Positions 4,877 through 6,187 of a stretch of 6,187 nucleotides of DNA are shown one piece after another. Made by a program: the position numbers and the translations under genes. Position 1 is the stretch's first letter, and every line of letters begins with the position of its first letter. The stretch is from Acidothermales bacterium (lineage in GTDB: Bacteria > Actinomycetota > Actinomycetes > Streptosporangiales > WHST01). The notes under the pieces are model-generated. The model was not told the origin of the DNA, searched no databases, and saw nothing but the letters and a program-made list of their open reading frames with translations. The stretch covers positions 1-6,187 of the forward strand of contig JAFMQP010000251.1 in assembly GCA_017354575.1 (NCBI GenBank), given 5' to 3'.

Positions 4877-6187
4877 CTCGTCGTCCAGGCCGTACGAGGC
4901 GAGGAACGCCTCGACCTCGGCGAGCGGCTCCTCGTACCCGAAGTTGCGGTACGCATAGCCTTTCGCGACGAACGGCGCGCCCGCGTAGAACATCTCGTAC
5001 TGATGATGCCGTCCGCCGAACTCGCTGCTGACCGCGTCCCACGCCAGCTTGTACAGCTTCACCCGCTCCTCGGCGGGGACGCCTGGCGACTGCACGTAAC
5101 GATCGATGTCCGCGCGGGTCGCGGGGTTGCGCAGCTCCGCCACCGACGACGGTACCTGCAGCACGCCACCGCCGACGAGGTCGCGCAGGATCGCGAGCAC
5201 CCTCGGGTACAGCTCGGCCTGCAGGCCCATCGCGCCGTACAGTGGCCGCGGCCGCGGCAGCCACATGCCCACACTGTCCGGCTCGGCGCCGTACTCGGCG
5301 GCCAGCACCGCGGACTCGACGAGCGACACGAGGCCGGCCAGCTCGCCCAGCTTCTCCTGCACGCTGGGGATCCGGTCGACACCGGTGGTCTGCGCGACCT
5401 TGCGCGCGAGCCCGGCGAGGAACTGCAGCTTCACCGCGAACCTGATCTGCGCCTGCCAGTTGCCCAGCACGTGCGCGCCGGTCGAGAAGAACTGCCGGCG
5501 GACGCCGTCGACGTCGCGGCAGACGAAAACGCGCTCCCACGGCACGAACACGTCGTCGAACACGAGCAGCGCGTCGGTCTCGTCGTAGCGCGTGCTGAGC
5601 GGGTAGTCGTACCGGCTCGTCGCGCCGGGGGCATACGGGCGGCGGCAGTAGAGCTTGAGGCCGGGCGTCGCGACGGGCACGGCGAAGCCGAGTGCGAAGT
5701 CGCGGTCCTCCGGTGTCAGCGGCTTGATGCAGGACACGAAGATCTCGTCCGCCACCGGGCCACCGGTCGCCAGCATCTGCGCGCCGCGGACGACGATGCC
5801 GTCGTCGCGCTCCTCCGCGACGCCTACCTGGATGAGGTCGCCCTCCCAGGCCGACGCGGTGCTGATGCGCGAGACCTGCGGCGGGATGATGGCGTAAGAC
5901 ACGTACAGGCTCTCCCGCAGCATCCGCTCGTAGTACGCCGTGACGCTGCCACTCAGGTCGCGCTCGTCGGTGCGGAACGCCTCCGGGTGCGCGGCGAACG
6001 CCGCGACGAAAGAGCCGACGTGGTCGGGGCTGCGGCCCACCCAGCCGTGCGTGTGCCGCGCCCACGTCTCGATCGCCTTCCGCCGTGCCACGAGCTGCTC
6101 GTGGCTGCGCGGGATCGAGTAGACGAGGTTGGCCTGGCCGCCGATCTCCTCGGCGTCGTAGGTCATCCCGTTCGCCGGGTCGGCGGC
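4874..6187 (-). CDS. HpaB-family flavin-dependent monooxygenase (oxygenase component), N-terminus outside window
   Basis: About 437 residues are visible. The frame continues through the window edge (Ala-Ala-Asp-Pro-Ala-Asn-Gly before the Met at 6166), and family members have about 480-520 residues, so some 50-80 N-terminal residues are missing and the Met at 6166 is internal. Counting from that Met, seen are GRSPDH (44-49), SYAIIPPQVSR (90-100), RGAQMLATGG (127-136), the strong family signature DDVFVPWERVF (204-214), and the C-terminal WDAVSSEFGGRHHQYEMFYAG. The family uses reduced FAD from a separate reductase to hydroxylate phenols ortho to the OH, as in 4-hydroxyphenylacetate 3-hydroxylase. 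The HpaC-type reductase at 3816-4322 is the likely partner. Pocket positions seem to differ from canonical HpaB, so the substrate is not assumed. The acyl-CoA dehydrogenase-like fold is shared with 4-hydroxybutyryl-CoA dehydratase, but the nearby flavin reductase favours a monooxygenase. Confidence 0.92.
   Translation of the reverse strand, partial: AADPANGMTYDAEEIGGQANLVYSIPRSHEQLVARRKAIETWARHTHGWVGRSPDHVGSFVAAFAAHPEAFRTDERDLSGSVTAYYERMLRESLYVSYAIIPPQVSRISTASAWEGDLIQVGVAEERDDGIVVRGAQMLATGGPVADEIFVSCIKPLTPEDRDFALGFAVPVATPGLKLYCRRPYAPGATSRYDYPLSTRYDETDALLVFDDVFVPWERVFVCRDVDGVRRQFFSTGAHVLGNWQAQIRFAVKLQFLAGLARKVAQTTGVDRIPSVQEKLGELAGLVSLVESAVLAAEYGAEPDSVGMWLPRPRPLYGAMGLQAELYPRVLAILRDLVGGGVLQVPSSVAELRNPATRADIDRYVQSPGVPAEERVKLYKLAWDAVSSEFGGRHHQYEMFYAGAPFVAKGYAYRNFGYEEPLAEVEAFLASYGLDDE

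Noticed and set aside
4452..6065. Minus-strand frame of 537 codons overlapping the cupin and oxygenase genes.
   Set aside because: It is an Arg-rich shadow. The frames with the HpaB and cupin motifs lie on the same strand and have sensible starts, stops and RBS.

Overview
The window is high-GC DNA (roughly 70% by eye) with tightly packed genes, GC-rich third positions and overlapping start/stop codons. This fits an actinobacterium such as a Pseudonocardiales or Streptomyces-type soil organism. That assignment is an inference from composition and protein style, since no taxonomic marker is present. Six protein-coding genes are visible, and the first and last are cut by the window edges. I see no tRNA, rRNA, CRISPR array or transposase gene.

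Plus-strand block, 2..3832: a compact operon for a molybdenum hydroxylase of the xanthine dehydrogenase / CO dehydrogenase family. Its order is the C-terminal part of the molybdopterin-binding large subunit, an enoyl-CoA hydratase (crotonase), the FAD-binding medium subunit, and a protein that fuses the small [2Fe-2S] subunit to a CoxG-like SRPBCC domain with a basic, hydrophobic C-terminal tail. The genes overlap by 20 bp, are separated by 6 bp, or overlap by 4 bp, so they are almost certainly co-transcribed. Electrons would run from the Mo site through two [2Fe-2S] clusters to FAD and then to an acceptor. The fused CoxG domain may dock the complex to the membrane or quinone pool. The crotonase between the large and medium subunits suggests that the substrate or product is processed as a CoA thioester.

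Minus-strand block, 6187 down to 3816: an HpaB-type flavin-dependent monooxygenase (N-terminus beyond the window), a small cupin 9 bp downstream, then a 191-bp gap and an HpaC-type flavin reductase. Monooxygenase and reductase form the usual two-component phenol hydroxylase pair. Both blocks therefore look catabolic for an aromatic, heterocyclic or cyclic compound whose identity the sequence does not reveal. The two blocks converge, and their last genes overlap by 17 bp.

The 191-bp gap holds the most unusual non-coding structure: a 130-bp, gap-free imperfect palindrome at 4355..4484. It has 19-bp perfect outer arms, 49 of 65 position pairs complementary, AT-rich ends, and three TGATCA cores plus one TGACCA core at symmetric positions. 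It could be a MITE-like element, a regulatory hairpin or a paired operator. The CoxS-CoxG fusion is the most unusual protein feature.
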